DNA of 64,000 nucleotides from positions 21,525-85,524 of the forward strand of contig FR882087.1 in NCBI GenBank assembly GCA_000434915.1, in the 5' to 3' direction. Every line of letters starts with the position of its first letter. Position 1 is the first letter of the stretch. The position numbers and the translations under genes are program-made. The stretch comes from Ruminococcus sp. CAG:563 (GTDB lineage Bacteria; Bacillota; Clostridia; Oscillospirales; Acutalibacteraceae). Of this stretch, positions 1-9,202 are shown in pieces. Below the pieces are notes generated by a model. The model made no database searches. It was not told the origin of the DNA and saw nothing but the letters and a program-made list of their open reading frames with translations.

Positions 1-26
1 AAATTATCGAAAAAACCAAATAAAAA

Positions 27-247
27 GTGACTGCTGCATTTAGCGCAGACCAAAGAGCAAAAAACAAATAGAAAAGGCTATAATACACAACCGGTGATTT
101 AATTAACCGATTAAATGTGGATTATAGCCTTATTTTTGTGATTGTTAATAGAGTTTTGCTCTTTTAAACGCTTTTAGCTCTCTCGCAGTACACAAGTACA
201 GCTTCGTGGCAAAGAAAACGCTTTCTGCATCTAAATGCAACAGACCC
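27..247. repeat. Nested long-range inverted repeat (MITE-like or structured RNA candidate)
   Basis: Three sets of complementary arms are nested around one centre. The outer arms are 27-43 and 231-247 (14 of 17 pair, including a perfect 9-mer, TGCATTTAG with CTAAATGCA). The middle arms are 52-62 and 154-164 (11 of 11). The inner arms are 74-84 and 121-131 (11 of 11). The inner pair looks like an intrinsic terminator. The outer pairs have no role in termination and suggest either a short non-autonomous mobile element or a large folded RNA. No gene was found in positions 1-276. The call rests only on complementarity seen by eye. Confidence 0.4.
74..137. terminator. Bidirectional-looking intrinsic terminator
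   Basis: A perfect 11-bp stem (AAGGCTATAAT with ATTATAGCCTT) continues inward through short CACA/TGTG and CCGGT/ACCG pairings. It is followed by ATTTTTG on the plus strand, and on the minus strand by a T-rich run. It lies downstream of the minus-strand dockerin gene and probably ends that transcript. Confidence 0.6.
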
Positions 248-276
248 TTTTTCTTCATTTGAAATCAGGTCTTTAT

Positions 277-1122
277 TCAAAAACTAAACGTTCCGTAATA
301 CGACGTTTCGCCTTTTTCGGTTATCTTGTCAACCTTGCCGTTTTTCTGCTTCATTGTAAATTCAGAGCTGTACGGTGTTTTAATGTTCAGCTCTTTCACT
401 CGGCCGTTAGCGTCAGTTACCGCCTCAATGACCGTGCCGCTGTAAGTGACGCTTCCCGACGTGTAATTCTTGATTTCCGTGCCGTCCAAACCGAATTCAA
501 ACGGGAAGCCGCCGGCCGTATTGTATACCGGGTCCTTTTTCACGTCAACCTTTTCCGATTTCAGAACAAGTCTGATTTTCATTCCGCTTGACAGCTTCGT
601 AACGGTTGCCGAGCTGAGCATATTCTCCGTGAGCTTTGTGTCCGGACCGTAAACCCATGCGGGATTGTCGTTCTCGTCAACGCCGTTTTTAAATTTGCCT
701 GTCGTTGTGTTCGGACCGGTTTTAATCTCTTCGGATTTACCGTTGAAAGTATATGTTCCCGTTTCGTACTGCGTAACGGTAGCCGTCTTCACCTGCTGAT
801 AGGTCTTGGCAAGCGAGGCATTATAGGTCTTGACAATTTCGCTCTTAACCGTAGATGTATCGTCCGCCGACTCAAGTCCGACGGAAACTCTGAGAATTTT
901 CAATGCGTCGGAGGAATTAATTCTACCGTCCTTGTTAACATCGGCATTTGCTTTGTTGAAATTTTTCACGCTGATTCCGACGCTGTATTGAAGCACGCCG
1001 AGAGCATCGGCGGAATTGATTTGTCCGTCGGAGTTAACGTCGCCGAGCAGTGCCGCCGACGAGCTGACGGTCAAAGCCGCCGCAAGTGAAATTGCAGAAA
1101 GAATTGAAAGAAATTTTTTCAT
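277..1122 (-). CDS. Secreted protein with N-terminal dockerin domain
   Basis: This 281-residue protein starts with a clear signal peptide (about residues 1-24) and should be exported. Residues 25-85 contain two Ca2+-binding dockerin segments, GDVNSDGQINSADAL and ADVNKDGRINSSDAL, typical of type I dockerins that bind cohesins in cellulosome-like assemblies or on the cell surface. The remaining 190 residues, rich in Thr, Lys and Gly, look like a beta-rich domain I cannot assign. Dockerins are usually C-terminal; here the domain directly follows the signal peptide. An AGGAG-type ribosome site precedes the ATG. It is the last gene of a minus-strand run after lacZ. No cohesin or scaffoldin is in the window. 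Confidence 0.85.
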   Translation of the reverse strand: MKKFLSILSAISLAAALTVSSSAALLGDVNSDGQINSADALGVLQYSVGISVKNFNKANADVNKDGRINSSDALKILRVSVGLESADDTSTVKSEIVKTYNASLAKTYQQVKTATVTQYETGTYTFNGKSEEIKTGPNTTTGKFKNGVDENDNPAWVYGPDTKLTENMLSSATVTKLSSGMKIRLVLKSEKVDVKKDPVYNTAGGFPFEFGLDGTEIKNYTSGSVTYSGTVIEAVTDANGRVKELNIKTPYSSEFTMKQKNGKVDKITEKGETSYYGTFSF

Positions 1123-1135
1123 TTAATTTACTCCT

Positions 1136-1468
1136 TTATGTGAATTGTTCAACCGTATCACGAATAGTATCGAGGAATGCGTCCTCGCCCCATGTATTGA
1201 TTTTAAAGAAAACCGCCTGGCTTCCGCCCGAGCTTATCGCCGTGAGATGCACATCGTTTCCGCAAGCGAAAAGCGTAACACTCAGGCTGACCCGGTTGCC
1301 GCCGATGTAGCTGTAACGCTCATAAACCTTGACCGAGCAAGCGCAGTTTCCTTTCTCGCAATACGATTCGTCCTCGACCGAGGCCGAGATGCTTTTGTTA
1401 ACCGCACTGTCGATGGCTTTGCTGATTTCAAGCAAAGATCCGTGAAGGTCACATTCAAGCATTGCCAT
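1136..1468 (-). CDS. DUF6054-like small protein
   Basis: This 110-residue protein has no signal peptide or membrane segment and is probably cytoplasmic. Its centre (YERYSYIGGNRVSLSVTL) and the later SSGGSQAVFFKINTWGE resemble what I recall of the DUF6054 family of Clostridia, which has no known function. I placed the start at ATG 1468 because AAGGAG lies 7 bases upstream; an in-frame upstream ATG would lack a site. The gene overlaps the end of the isomerase-like gene by 14 bases, so the two are probably translationally coupled. The family assignment is from memory and moderate. Confidence 0.65.
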   Translation of the reverse strand: MAMLECDLHGSLLEISKAIDSAVNKSISASVEDESYCEKGNCACSVKVYERYSYIGGNRVSLSVTLFACGNDVHLTAISSGGSQAVFFKINTWGEDAFLDTIRDTVEQFT

Positions 1469-2345
1469 AAATTTTCTCCTTTTTGTTTTCAATTTTCTTT
1501 ATAAGATTCCTGCCGATATCGTGCAGAAGCTTATATGCCGCCGGGAATACCTCATCGGGAAAATTGACAAGAAAATCATCAGATTCGAATGTGAAATCGC
1601 CCTTATAATCAATATCGGCAAGAGCCTGCGTGATCTCCTCCCAGTCGAGGTCGAAGAAATATGGCGGACAATGCCTGTCCTCAAGATAATCGTTGTCATG
1701 GACGTGCAAACAGCCGACATAATCATGGCCGAGAGTCCTGAGCATCTCGGGAGCCGTCGTTCCGACAAGTCCTGCATGGCCGATATCGACGCAAGCGGTG
1801 AAATACTTCGGGTCGAGCATATCCATCATTGCTCTGAACTCCTCGCCGACGCTGCAAATATTCGGAATAATACAATGTCTGCGTCGGTCTCTGCCGAACA
1901 TATTCTCGCATGCGATTTTTATATTGTACTCCTTGCAAAGCGGAATGAGATTATTGTAAAACTCGGCGTTAAGCTCAAGATTTCTCCTGCTGTCTTTGCC
2001 GTAATAAGTCGGATGAATTACAATGTTTTTCGCTCCGAGAGTACCTGCGATTTCTATTGAACGCTTGATTTTTTCAAGAATCACAGTATTGTATGTATCC
2101 TCCCCGACTTTGAAGCTTGGGAAAGGCGCATGAGCCTGATTGAAGTATTTTCCATAGCTTTCGGCAATTTTCTTCACTTCAAGTACATGCTCAAGATATG
2201 AAGGCTGATTGAGGATATAATCGTCGTCCTGCATACGGAACATTGAATAATCCAATGCGTCAAAGCCTGCCTCGCATATCATGCGAACACATTTTTCGTC
2301 ACCTAAGCGTTTTGAACCCACTTCAGTCTGAGTTGATAATACCAT
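1455..2345 (-). CDS. Sugar phosphate isomerase/epimerase-like TIM-barrel protein
   Basis: This 296-residue protein belongs to the xylose isomerase-like TIM barrel superfamily (AP endonuclease 2 type). Visible metal-site candidates are HPTYYG, the Glu in IACENMFG, CVDIGHAGL, the His-rich LHVHDND and the Glu in FTFESDD, in the usual order for divalent-metal isomerases or epimerases. It lies between lacZ and a DUF6054-like gene on one strand, which suggests a role in sugar use, but the substrate cannot be read from sequence. The start is ATG 2345, 10 bases after AAAGGA. An upstream in-frame TTG is too close to that site. Confidence 0.8.
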   Translation of the reverse strand: MVLSTQTEVGSKRLGDEKCVRMICEAGFDALDYSMFRMQDDDYILNQPSYLEHVLEVKKIAESYGKYFNQAHAPFPSFKVGEDTYNTVILEKIKRSIEIAGTLGAKNIVIHPTYYGKDSRRNLELNAEFYNNLIPLCKEYNIKIACENMFGRDRRRHCIIPNICSVGEEFRAMMDMLDPKYFTACVDIGHAGLVGTTAPEMLRTLGHDYVGCLHVHDNDYLEDRHCPPYFFDLDWEEITQALADIDYKGDFTFESDDFLVNFPDEVFPAAYKLLHDIGRNLIKKIENKKEKIYGNA

Positions 2346-2409
2346 TATAATCAAGTCCTTTCGATTTTGGTTTAAAAAGCGGTGGGATCAGTTTAAATCC
2401 GGCAAGAAC

Positions 2410-5400
2410 TCACTCTCCGCCCTTAACTCCTCTTATGCAAAAAGCAAAGGAATAGCTGCCGCTGTGCATTTTGTACGGCTCATGCAGGCATGCCGTGCCG
2501 GGCATATCGCCGCCGACACCACGCTGTTTCGCATCAATGCAAAGCGAATAATATTCGTCCTTCTTGAGTTCGTGATTGTGCATGGCCTTTTCAATTTTCT
2601 CCTGAGAATAGCTGTGCATGGAAAACTCAAACGGGAAATCCGAGCTGACTGCGAAGCCGTTGCCGCCGTCGTCCGTGATTTCAAGTGAGCGAACATCGGT
2701 TCTGTTGCCGTTCTCCTGCGGCCTCATATAGTAATGGAAAAGCTCGTCGGCCTTCTTGCGGAATTCCGAAATTCGCTGTCCTGTTTTTCTGTCACAATAC
2801 GATTCTTCCGGACCTCTGCCGTACCACTTTACATTGCAAAAATCTTTATTTATACCGAATCTTACACCCGAGCGAAGCATCGGAAGAACAGGACTGTTCA
2901 TGTTCTGCCCGATATTCACACTGCCGTCGCTGTTGACGATTATATCCGTCTCAACATGGCCCGCAAACGGAGCAAACCAATGAATATTCACAATACAGGA
3001 GCCGCTGAACGGGAAGATAACAAAGCTCTTTACGCTGACGGTTCTGCTTGTTATATCCCAAAGATAGAGCGGATTGAGACGCTTAAGCATGGGCGCAAAA
3101 TTGAAATAATTTGTGTCATTATCGGTCAGTGGGCGGAAGAAATTCGGCTTAAACGAGAGCGAGTTATCAAGAATATTTCCGTCGCCAAAGTCGATTCCGT
3201 AAAGCTTTTTATCTTTAAACGTAACGGTCGTGTCACCTGCGATTATTTTGTGAACATTTCCTTTTGAGAGAGCCTTAATCATGCCCTCCCTCGGCTCGGG
3301 CTTTGCCTTTTCGTTGCTGAGAGTGAACTGGTTAAAGCTGATTTCATCACCGGCCTTGTGCCACTCGTTTTCGTTCTTGTATCTGAATGAAAGCGTAAGA
3401 ATATATTCGCCTGTTTCAAACTCCGTTGAATAGGGAACCGTAAGCGTCTTAGCCGTCTGCGGAGCTATTCCGTCAAGCGAAACTCTACCGCTTTCAATCT
3501 CCTTGCCGTTCTTGGCAACCGACCATTCGAGATAGCAATAATCAAGCGGAATAAAATAATTCTTATTCTTTATCTTAACTCTTTTTCTTTCAACGTCGAT
3601 ATCCTCGGCGCAGACATTTGAATAAACCTGCTTAACCTCATAATATGCCGGGTGCGGCGTGCGGTCGGCGGCAATTATTCCGTTGGCACAGAAATAAAAG
3701 CTTGACCAGCCTTCATTAAAATCACCGCCATAGAGCCATTTGCCGTCCCTGCGTATCGCCTGATCAACGAAATCCCAGATAAAGCCGCCCGTCATGTGGT
3801 CGTACTTTTCAAAATCGTCAACATATTCCTTGAAATTGCCGAGGCTGTTCTCCATTGAGTGAGCATACTCGCAATAAATTACAGGGTGATCATCGAATGC
3901 CGATTTCGGAACGTCCTTGTTATCGGCGGCAAGGGCATTGGCAATATTGTCGAACAAAGTTGCCGTGATCGCCTCCTTGCGAACAAGCTTGTCAACAACA
4001 TTTTCCATCGGGTACATTCGGCTGATAAAATCCGACTTTGTAAGGTCAAAATCACCCTCATAGTGTATCGGATAAAGGTCGCAGAGTTTCAAAATGGCTT
4101 TTTTCATCTCGGCAAAGTTTGAGCCGTCGCCTGCTTCATTGCCGAGCGACCAGAAGCAGATGCAGGCGTGGCTTCTGTCACGCAAAACCGTCATCTCTGC
4201 CCTGTCAATTACCGCCGAGGTCCAAAGCGGATTGTCGCCGGGCACATTCTTCCTGCGCACGCCGTGACTTTCGACGTCACACTCATCCATTACATAGAAT
4301 CCGAGCTCGTCGCAAAGCTCATAGAAGAACGGATCATCGGGATAATGACTGGTTCTTATGGCATTGATATTGGCCTGTTTCATGAGGTAAAGATCCTGAT
4401 AGTATCTTTCCCTCGGTACTGCCCAGCCGTAGTCGGGGTCATAATCGTGACGGTTTACGCCTTTGATTATAACCTTTTGACCGTTTATATAATACACATT
4501 GCCTTTTATTTCAACTCGCTTAAAGCCGATTCTTATCTCTTTCTTGACCGAACAGCGTGTGCCCTCATAGAGCTTGAACGTAAGTGTATAAAGCTCGGGC
4601 GTTTCGGCACTCCATTTTCGGCATTTTTCGACAATATGATTAATTTTAAGCTCGCCGCTTGCCTTGCCCCTGAAAATCTCTTTTTTGTCAAGGTCAACAC
4701 GGCACGTTACCTCTTTGTTTGTGCTGAATTTAAGTGTCAGGTCAAGTATGCCGTCGGTATAGCTGTCATCAAGGGTGGTTCTTGCGTATATGTCCTCAAG
4801 CGTGGTTTCAGGCTCGGCTACAAGATAAACCTCACGATAAATTCCCGAAAACTGCCACATATCCTGATTTTCAAGATAGGTTGCGTCGCTGAAACGCATG
4901 ACCTTGGCCGCAACGGTGTTTTCGCCCTCATGGAGCACATCGGTTATATCAAACTCGGCAGGTGTCATTGATCCCTGCGAATAGCCGACGTATTCGCCGT
5001 TTACATAGACATAAAGTGCAGACTTTGCCGCACCGAAATGCAGAACAATTCTTCTGCCTTCAAAATTTTCCGGCAGGATGAAGCTGCGGCGATAGAAGCC
5101 TATTTCATTCCTTTCGTGGCTGACCTTCGGAATCTGCGATTCGACCGTTGAGACCTGCGGCGGCATTGATGAGCAAAGATAGATCGGCTTGCCGTAGCCC
5201 TGCATCTGCCAGACCGACGGAACAATTACCGTGTCCCAGCCGTTGTCGTCAAAATCAGGGCAGAAAAAGTTCTGCGGCTGATTTTCCACTCCCATCTGCC
5301 ACTTGAATTTCCATTCGCCGTTAAGCGAAAGTTTGTATTTCGACTTGCCGTACTCAACCTTATCCCTTGCATCATAGGGCAGAGCAAGATTGTGTCCTTC

Positions 5401-5457
5401 AAGTTTATTTTCACGGAAAAATAATGGGTTTTCCCATTTATGAAGCGGTTTTTTCAA
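2410..5457 (-). CDS. lacZ: Beta-galactosidase, glycoside hydrolase family 2
   Basis: This roughly 1015-residue enzyme has the full GH2 LacZ layout: an N-terminal jelly-roll (about 40-215), an immunoglobulin-like domain, a catalytic TIM barrel (about 315-610) and the C-terminal LacZ domains. The barrel begins with KGVNRHDYDPDYG. The acid/base Glu is in WSLGNEAGDGS (about residue 441) and the nucleophile is the Glu of YCEYAHSMEN (about 530). No signal peptide is present, so it acts in the cytoplasm, hydrolysing lactose or other beta-galactosides. No ATG precedes MKKPLHKW. TTG at 5457 with GGAG eight bases upstream is the best start, and another TTG at 5466 abuts the site. A strong promoter lies at 5486-5514. 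Confidence 0.93.
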   Translation of the reverse strand: MKKPLHKWENPLFFRENKLEGHNLALPYDARDKVEYGKSKYKLSLNGEWKFKWQMGVENQPQNFFCPDFDDNGWDTVIVPSVWQMQGYGKPIYLCSSMPPQVSTVESQIPKVSHERNEIGFYRRSFILPENFEGRRIVLHFGAAKSALYVYVNGEYVGYSQGSMTPAEFDITDVLHEGENTVAAKVMRFSDATYLENQDMWQFSGIYREVYLVAEPETTLEDIYARTTLDDSYTDGILDLTLKFSTNKEVTCRVDLDKKEIFRGKASGELKINHIVEKCRKWSAETPELYTLTFKLYEGTRCSVKKEIRIGFKRVEIKGNVYYINGQKVIIKGVNRHDYDPDYGWAVPRERYYQDLYLMKQANINAIRTSHYPDDPFFYELCDELGFYVMDECDVESHGVRRKNVPGDNPLWTSAVIDRAEMTVLRDRSHACICFWSLGNEAGDGSNFAEMKKAILKLCDLYPIHYEGDFDLTKSDFISRMYPMENVVDKLVRKEAITATLFDNIANALAADNKDVPKSAFDDHPVIYCEYAHSMENSLGNFKEYVDDFEKYDHMTGGFIWDFVDQAIRRDGKWLYGGDFNEGWSSFYFCANGIIAADRTPHPAYYEVKQVYSNVCAEDIDVERKRVKIKNKNYFIPLDYCYLEWSVAKNGKEIESGRVSLDGIAPQTAKTLTVPYSTEFETGEYILTLSFRYKNENEWHKAGDEISFNQFTLSNEKAKPEPREGMIKALSKGNVHKIIAGDTTVTFKDKKLYGIDFGDGNILDNSLSFKPNFFRPLTDNDTNYFNFAPMLKRLNPLYLWDITSRTVSVKSFVIFPFSGSCIVNIHWFAPFAGHVETDIIVNSDGSVNIGQNMNSPVLPMLRSGVRFGINKDFCNVKWYGRGPEESYCDRKTGQRISEFRKKADELFHYYMRPQENGNRTDVRSLEITDDGGNGFAVSSDFPFEFSMHSYSQEKIEKAMHNHELKKDEYYSLCIDAKQRGVGGDMPGTACLHEPYKMHSGSYSFAFCIRGVKGGE

Positions 5458-5485
5458 AAAAATCAACTCCTATCTGTTTATTATA

Positions 5486-5514
5486 ATTATATCTGCACTT
5501 CTCCTGCAAGTCAA
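5486..5514 (-). promoter_or_regulatory. Sigma-A promoter for the lacZ operon
   Basis: On the minus strand TTGACT and TATAAT are separated by 17 bases, about 30 bases before the lacZ start. The match to the sigma-A consensus is very close. No operator palindrome was evident next to it. Confidence 0.75.
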
Positions 5515-5678
5515 ATAAAAATCAAACTTTTTTCTTTTATCGTTTATACTTTATATAAGCTTTGACAGAAAGCCGACTAAAAAGTATGCTTTGTGAAATA
5601 AAATCAGCAAATCTTATTGAAAAAAATTGCCGCAAGTATTATAATGAATCGAATAATGCAATTTTTGAGGTGTTGGTG

Positions 5679-7163
5679 TTGAAAAAAATCGGATTTGATA
5701 ACGAAAAATATGTTAAGATGCAATCTGAGCATATAAGAGAAAGAATTAACAAGTTCGGCGGCAAGCTCTATCTTGAATTCGGCGGCAAGCTCTTCGACGA
5801 TTACCATGCATCGAGAGTCCTCCCGGGCTTTGCACCCGACAGCAAGGTTAAAATGCTTATGAAGCTCAAGGATCAGGCGGAGATCGTTATCGTCGTCAAC
5901 GCTTCCGACATTGAGAAGAACAAGATAAGAGGCGACCTTGGCATTACATACGATCTTGACGTTCTCAGGCTTATTGACGCTTTCAGAGGAATAGGACTTC
6001 TCGTCGGCAGCGTTGTCATGACACGCTACAGTGCGCAGCCGGCCGCAGATGCATTTTGTAAAAGACTTGAAAGCCTCGGCGTTAAGGTATACCACCATTA
6101 CACGATTCCCGGCTATCCGTCCGACGTTGACAGAATCGTCAGCGACGAGGGATTCGGAAAAAACGAATATATCGAAACTTCCCGTTCACTCGTTGTTATC
6201 ACCGCTCCCGGCCCGGGCAGCGGAAAAATGGCGACCTGCCTTTCACAGCTCTATCACGAGCACAAAAGAGGAATCAGTGCAGGCTATGCGAAATTTGAAA
6301 CATTCCCGATTTGGAATCTTCCGCTCAACCACCCTGTTAATCTCGCTTATGAAGCGGCAACGGCAGACCTCAACGATATAAACATGATTGACCCGTTCCA
6401 CCTTGAGGCATACGGCGAAATGACGGTCAACTACAACCGTGACGTTGAAATTTTCCCGGTTCTTGCGGCAACCTTTGACCAGATCTACGGCGAATGTCCG
6501 TATAAGTCACCCACAGACATGGGAGTTAACATGGCGGGCAACTGCATCATTGACGATGAGGCATGCTGCGAAGCTTCGAGACAGGAGATTATCAGACGTT
6601 TCTATGCCGAACAGTGCTCGGTTAAAAAGGGTCTCGGCAACCCCGAAAGCATTGACAAAATCAAGCTTATTATGAAGAAAACAGGAATTTCTCTTGACGA
6701 ACGCCCGGTTATTGCCGCAGCGAAGGCCAAGGCGGAGGAAACCGGCGAGCCTGCAATGGCAATTGAGACGGGCAAGGATACTCTTGTTACGGGCAAAACC
6801 TCACTTCTCATGGGTGCAGGTGCAGCAGCAATGCTTAACGCACTTAAAAGCCTTGCGGGTATCAATGATGACATTCACCTTCTTTCGCCTGCCGTTATCG
6901 AACCGGTTCAGGAACTGAAAGTAAAATACATGGGCAACCACAACCCGAGGCTTCACGTTGACGAGGTGCTCATTGCCCTCTCCGTTTCGGCGGCGACAAA
7001 TCCGCTTGCCAAGCTTGCGCTTCAGCAAATCCCGAAGCTCAAGGGCATGGAGGCTCACGCAACGGTTATCCTCAAGGAGCAGGACGAATCCGTTTTCAAA
7101 AAATTCGGCATAAATATCACCTGTGAGCCGAAATATCAGACCAAAAAGCTCTATCACAAATGA
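5679..7163 (+). CDS. DUF1846 (UPF0371) family protein
   Basis: This 494-residue protein matches the DUF1846/UPF0371 family in length and sequence, with an opening close to KKIGFDNEKYVKMQSEHIRE and an internal GPGSGKMATCLSQLYHE stretch that looks like a P-loop-like nucleotide site. Structures of the family are known, but I recall no established reaction. It has no signal or membrane segment. The open frame extends back to 5562, but TTG 5679, six bases after GAGGTG, gives the usual family N-terminus. A peptidase-E-like gene follows after about ten bases, so the two probably share a transcript. Confidence 0.85.
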   Translation: MKKIGFDNEKYVKMQSEHIRERINKFGGKLYLEFGGKLFDDYHASRVLPGFAPDSKVKMLMKLKDQAEIVIVVNASDIEKNKIRGDLGITYDLDVLRLIDAFRGIGLLVGSVVMTRYSAQPAADAFCKRLESLGVKVYHHYTIPGYPSDVDRIVSDEGFGKNEYIETSRSLVVITAPGPGSGKMATCLSQLYHEHKRGISAGYAKFETFPIWNLPLNHPVNLAYEAATADLNDINMIDPFHLEAYGEMTVNYNRDVEIFPVLAATFDQIYGECPYKSPTDMGVNMAGNCIIDDEACCEASRQEIIRRFYAEQCSVKKGLGNPESIDKIKLIMKKTGISLDERPVIAAAKAKAEETGEPAMAIETGKDTLVTGKTSLLMGAGAAAMLNALKSLAGINDDIHLLSPAVIEPVQELKVKYMGNHNPRLHVDEVLIALSVSAATNPLAKLALQQIPKLKGMEAHATVILKEQDESVFKKFGINITCEPKYQTKKLYHK

Positions 7164-7173
7164 GGAGAATGAC

Positions 7174-7866
7174 ATGGGGAAAATTGTTGCAATCGGCGGC
7201 GGACGCTACAGCGACGGCGAGATAATCAATATCTTTGAAAAAATAGTCTCACTTGCGGACAAAAGGAACCCCAAGGTTCTGTTTCTTCCGACGGCAGGCT
7301 ATGATGACATCAACGGCGACGAGGATATTCAGTGCAGCTTTGAAAAATACGGCTGTCAATATGACATTCTCTATCTCACGGATGAGAAAAGAACCGTCGA
7401 TGATATTCATTCCGTTATTCTCGGGGCAGATATTATTTATGTCGGCGGCGGCGATGTCCGCTTCATGATGGAAACCTGGCGTAAAACGGGAGCCGATAAA
7501 GCTCTTATTGAAGCATACAACAGCGGCAAAATCATGTCGGGCTACAGTGCAGGCGCAGTCTGCTGGTTCGACGTAGGCTATGACGACTGCGGCCCGGAGC
7601 ACAGCTTCATGTTTTGTGACTGCCTCGGCATTCTTCCCTACTGTGCCTGTCCGCACTATGAATCGGACCACTGGCAGACCTTCAAAAAGGCCATTCTCGA
7701 CCGACCCGAGCAGGGACTTGCGATTGAAAACGGCGCCGCTTTGCTTTTCGTCGACGGCATGATAGGTACGATCAGAGGCAATGACGGCGGCGAGGTATGG
7801 ATTCTTGACAAAAATAATGAACTTTGCCTCAGCAAAATTGTCGATAAAATGAACAGAATCGACTAA
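7174..7866 (+). CDS. Peptidase E-like protein (family S51)
   Basis: This 230-residue protein has the class I glutamine amidotransferase-like fold of alpha-aspartyl dipeptidase PepE and cyanophycinase. The nucleophile Ser lies in SGYSAGAVCW (about residue 125), preceded by the IIYVGGGDVRFM strand-turn and followed by CPHYESDHW, which supplies the likely catalytic His. Family members cleave Asp-Xaa dipeptides or related bonds; the exact substrate is unknown. Start ATG 7174 follows GAGGAG, seven bases upstream, only ten bases after the DUF1846 stop. It lacks a signal peptide. Confidence 0.82.
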   Translation: MGKIVAIGGGRYSDGEIINIFEKIVSLADKRNPKVLFLPTAGYDDINGDEDIQCSFEKYGCQYDILYLTDEKRTVDDIHSVILGADIIYVGGGDVRFMMETWRKTGADKALIEAYNSGKIMSGYSAGAVCWFDVGYDDCGPEHSFMFCDCLGILPYCACPHYESDHWQTFKKAILDRPEQGLAIENGAALLFVDGMIGTIRGNDGGEVWILDKNNELCLSKIVDKMNRID

Positions 7867-7873
7867 TCGTCGG

Positions 7874-7902
7874 TTGACTTTACAGTTAGTTTGTGCTAAC
7901 AT
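7874..7902 (+). promoter_or_regulatory. Promoter for the metallophosphoesterase gene
   Basis: TTGACT and TAACAT are spaced by 17 bases and lie about 30 bases before the ATG. The next gene therefore probably has its own transcript. Confidence 0.5.
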
Positions 7903-7933
7903 ATATACGAAAAAAATAACGGAGGGTGAAACC

Positions 7934-9142
7934 ATGAAAAAAGTATTATCAATCTTTTTAGCTATTGTTATTCTCATTTCGGGCGTTGTTTTTGCGTCCG
8001 CAAAGGGTAATGACAAACTTCAGTTCGACGAGAACGGACAGTTTAAGATTCTTGCTCTTGCCGACATTCAGTCCGGCTTCCCGGTCGGCGAAGCACTCAA
8101 GGCTTATATAACAGAGGCTATCGACGCTTCAAATCCCGACCTTGTTATGTTCCTCGGCGATAACATTATGAGCCCCGAGGACGGCACGGTTGAAAGCTAC
8201 TGGAAGGGCTACGACGAGGTATTCCCGATTCTCGAAAGCAAGGGCGTTCCGTTCACTTTCGTATTCGGCAACCACGATGATGAGTCCGCTCCGACAGTAA
8301 CAAAGGAAGAGATGCTCAAAAAGTATCAGTCCTATGACGGCTGCCTTGCCTATGATGCAGACCCGTCGCTCCACGGCTGTGCAACTCACAATCTTCCGAT
8401 TCTCTCAAGCGACGGCAAAAAGGTTGCTTACAACCTTTGGATGTTCGACAGCGGAGATTATGTTTTCTACGAGAACGGCAAAAGAAGAGGCTATGACTGC
8501 GTTCGTGCAGACCAGATCGAATGGTACAAGGCAGAGAGTGCAAAGCTCAAGGCGGCCAACGGCGGCGAAGCTGTTCCGTCACTTGCATTCCAGCACATCA
8601 TTCCGCAGGAAGCAGCTCAGGCTGTTATGTTCTCTCTTCCGTTCCAGCTCGGCAAGCTCACTAAGAACTTTACCGACGGAACATCCGCTACATATCTTCC
8701 GAACTACTTTGCGTTCAACGGAATGCTTTCCGAAGCTCCGTGCCCTTCACCCGATAATGAGGGTCAGTGGGATGCATTCGTAGAGACAGGCGACGTTAAG
8801 GCTTGCTTCTTCGGCCATGACCATGTCAACAACTTCAGCGTTGATGTTGACGGCGTTACGGCAGTCAGCGTTCCGGGCACAACCTTCAAGTCATACAGCA
8901 GCGTTACGGATCAGGGCTCAATGGTAATTACTCTTGACGAAAAAGATCTTTCAGCCTACAGCACAGAGATTCTTTACACAAGCGATCTCGCTGTTAAGGA
9001 AGGTTCAAACATTCCGAATCAGGAGCACTCTGAGACTGTTGCAGCATACAAGTTCAGAACTGTACTTCGTTTCCTTGCACACGGTATCCTCACTGTTTTG
9101 AGAGGAATTTATGCTTGGATTCCCTCACCTCTCAGCAAGTAA
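7934..9142 (+). CDS. Secreted calcineurin-like metallophosphoesterase
   Basis: This 402-residue protein starts with a signal peptide (residues 1-25, MKKVLSIFL followed by a hydrophobic run) and should be exported. The dinuclear metal motifs of calcineurin-type phosphoesterases are present in order: ALADIQSG, MFLGDNIM, FGNHDDES, an AFQHIIP His, and FFGHDHVNNF. It may hydrolyse phosphomonoesters or diesters outside the membrane; the substrate is unknown. The C-terminus ends in a short hydrophobic segment, HGILTVLRGIYAWIP, which might associate with the membrane. Start ATG 7934 follows GGAGGG nine bases upstream. A terminator follows at 9166. Confidence 0.88.
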   Translation: MKKVLSIFLAIVILISGVVFASAKGNDKLQFDENGQFKILALADIQSGFPVGEALKAYITEAIDASNPDLVMFLGDNIMSPEDGTVESYWKGYDEVFPILESKGVPFTFVFGNHDDESAPTVTKEEMLKKYQSYDGCLAYDADPSLHGCATHNLPILSSDGKKVAYNLWMFDSGDYVFYENGKRRGYDCVRADQIEWYKAESAKLKAANGGEAVPSLAFQHIIPQEAAQAVMFSLPFQLGKLTKNFTDGTSATYLPNYFAFNGMLSEAPCPSPDNEGQWDAFVETGDVKACFFGHDHVNNFSVDVDGVTAVSVPGTTFKSYSSVTDQGSMVITLDEKDLSAYSTEILYTSDLAVKEGSNIPNQEHSETVAAYKFRTVLRFLAHGILTVLRGIYAWIPSPLSK

Positions 9143-9165
9143 TTCTGACTGAAAAGTAAATATTT

Positions 9166-9202
9166 AAGGCAACGAGATCAAAACGATTTCGTTGCCTTTT
9201 AT
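9166..9202 (+). terminator. Intrinsic terminator after the metallophosphoesterase gene
   Basis: A 10-bp perfect stem, AAGGCAACGA with TCGTTGCCTT, is followed by TTTTATTTA. It sits 24 bases after the stop codon. On the minus strand it lies just beyond the gene remnant at 9203-9325. Confidence 0.8.

Noticed and set aside
5562..5678. Upstream extension of the DUF1846 gene
   Set aside because: The extension is not part of the family, and GAGGTG directly before TTG 5679 marks the start.
7249..8016. A 255-codon minus-strand frame opposite the peptidase-E-like gene
   Set aside because: It is antisense to two supported genes and crosses a promoter.
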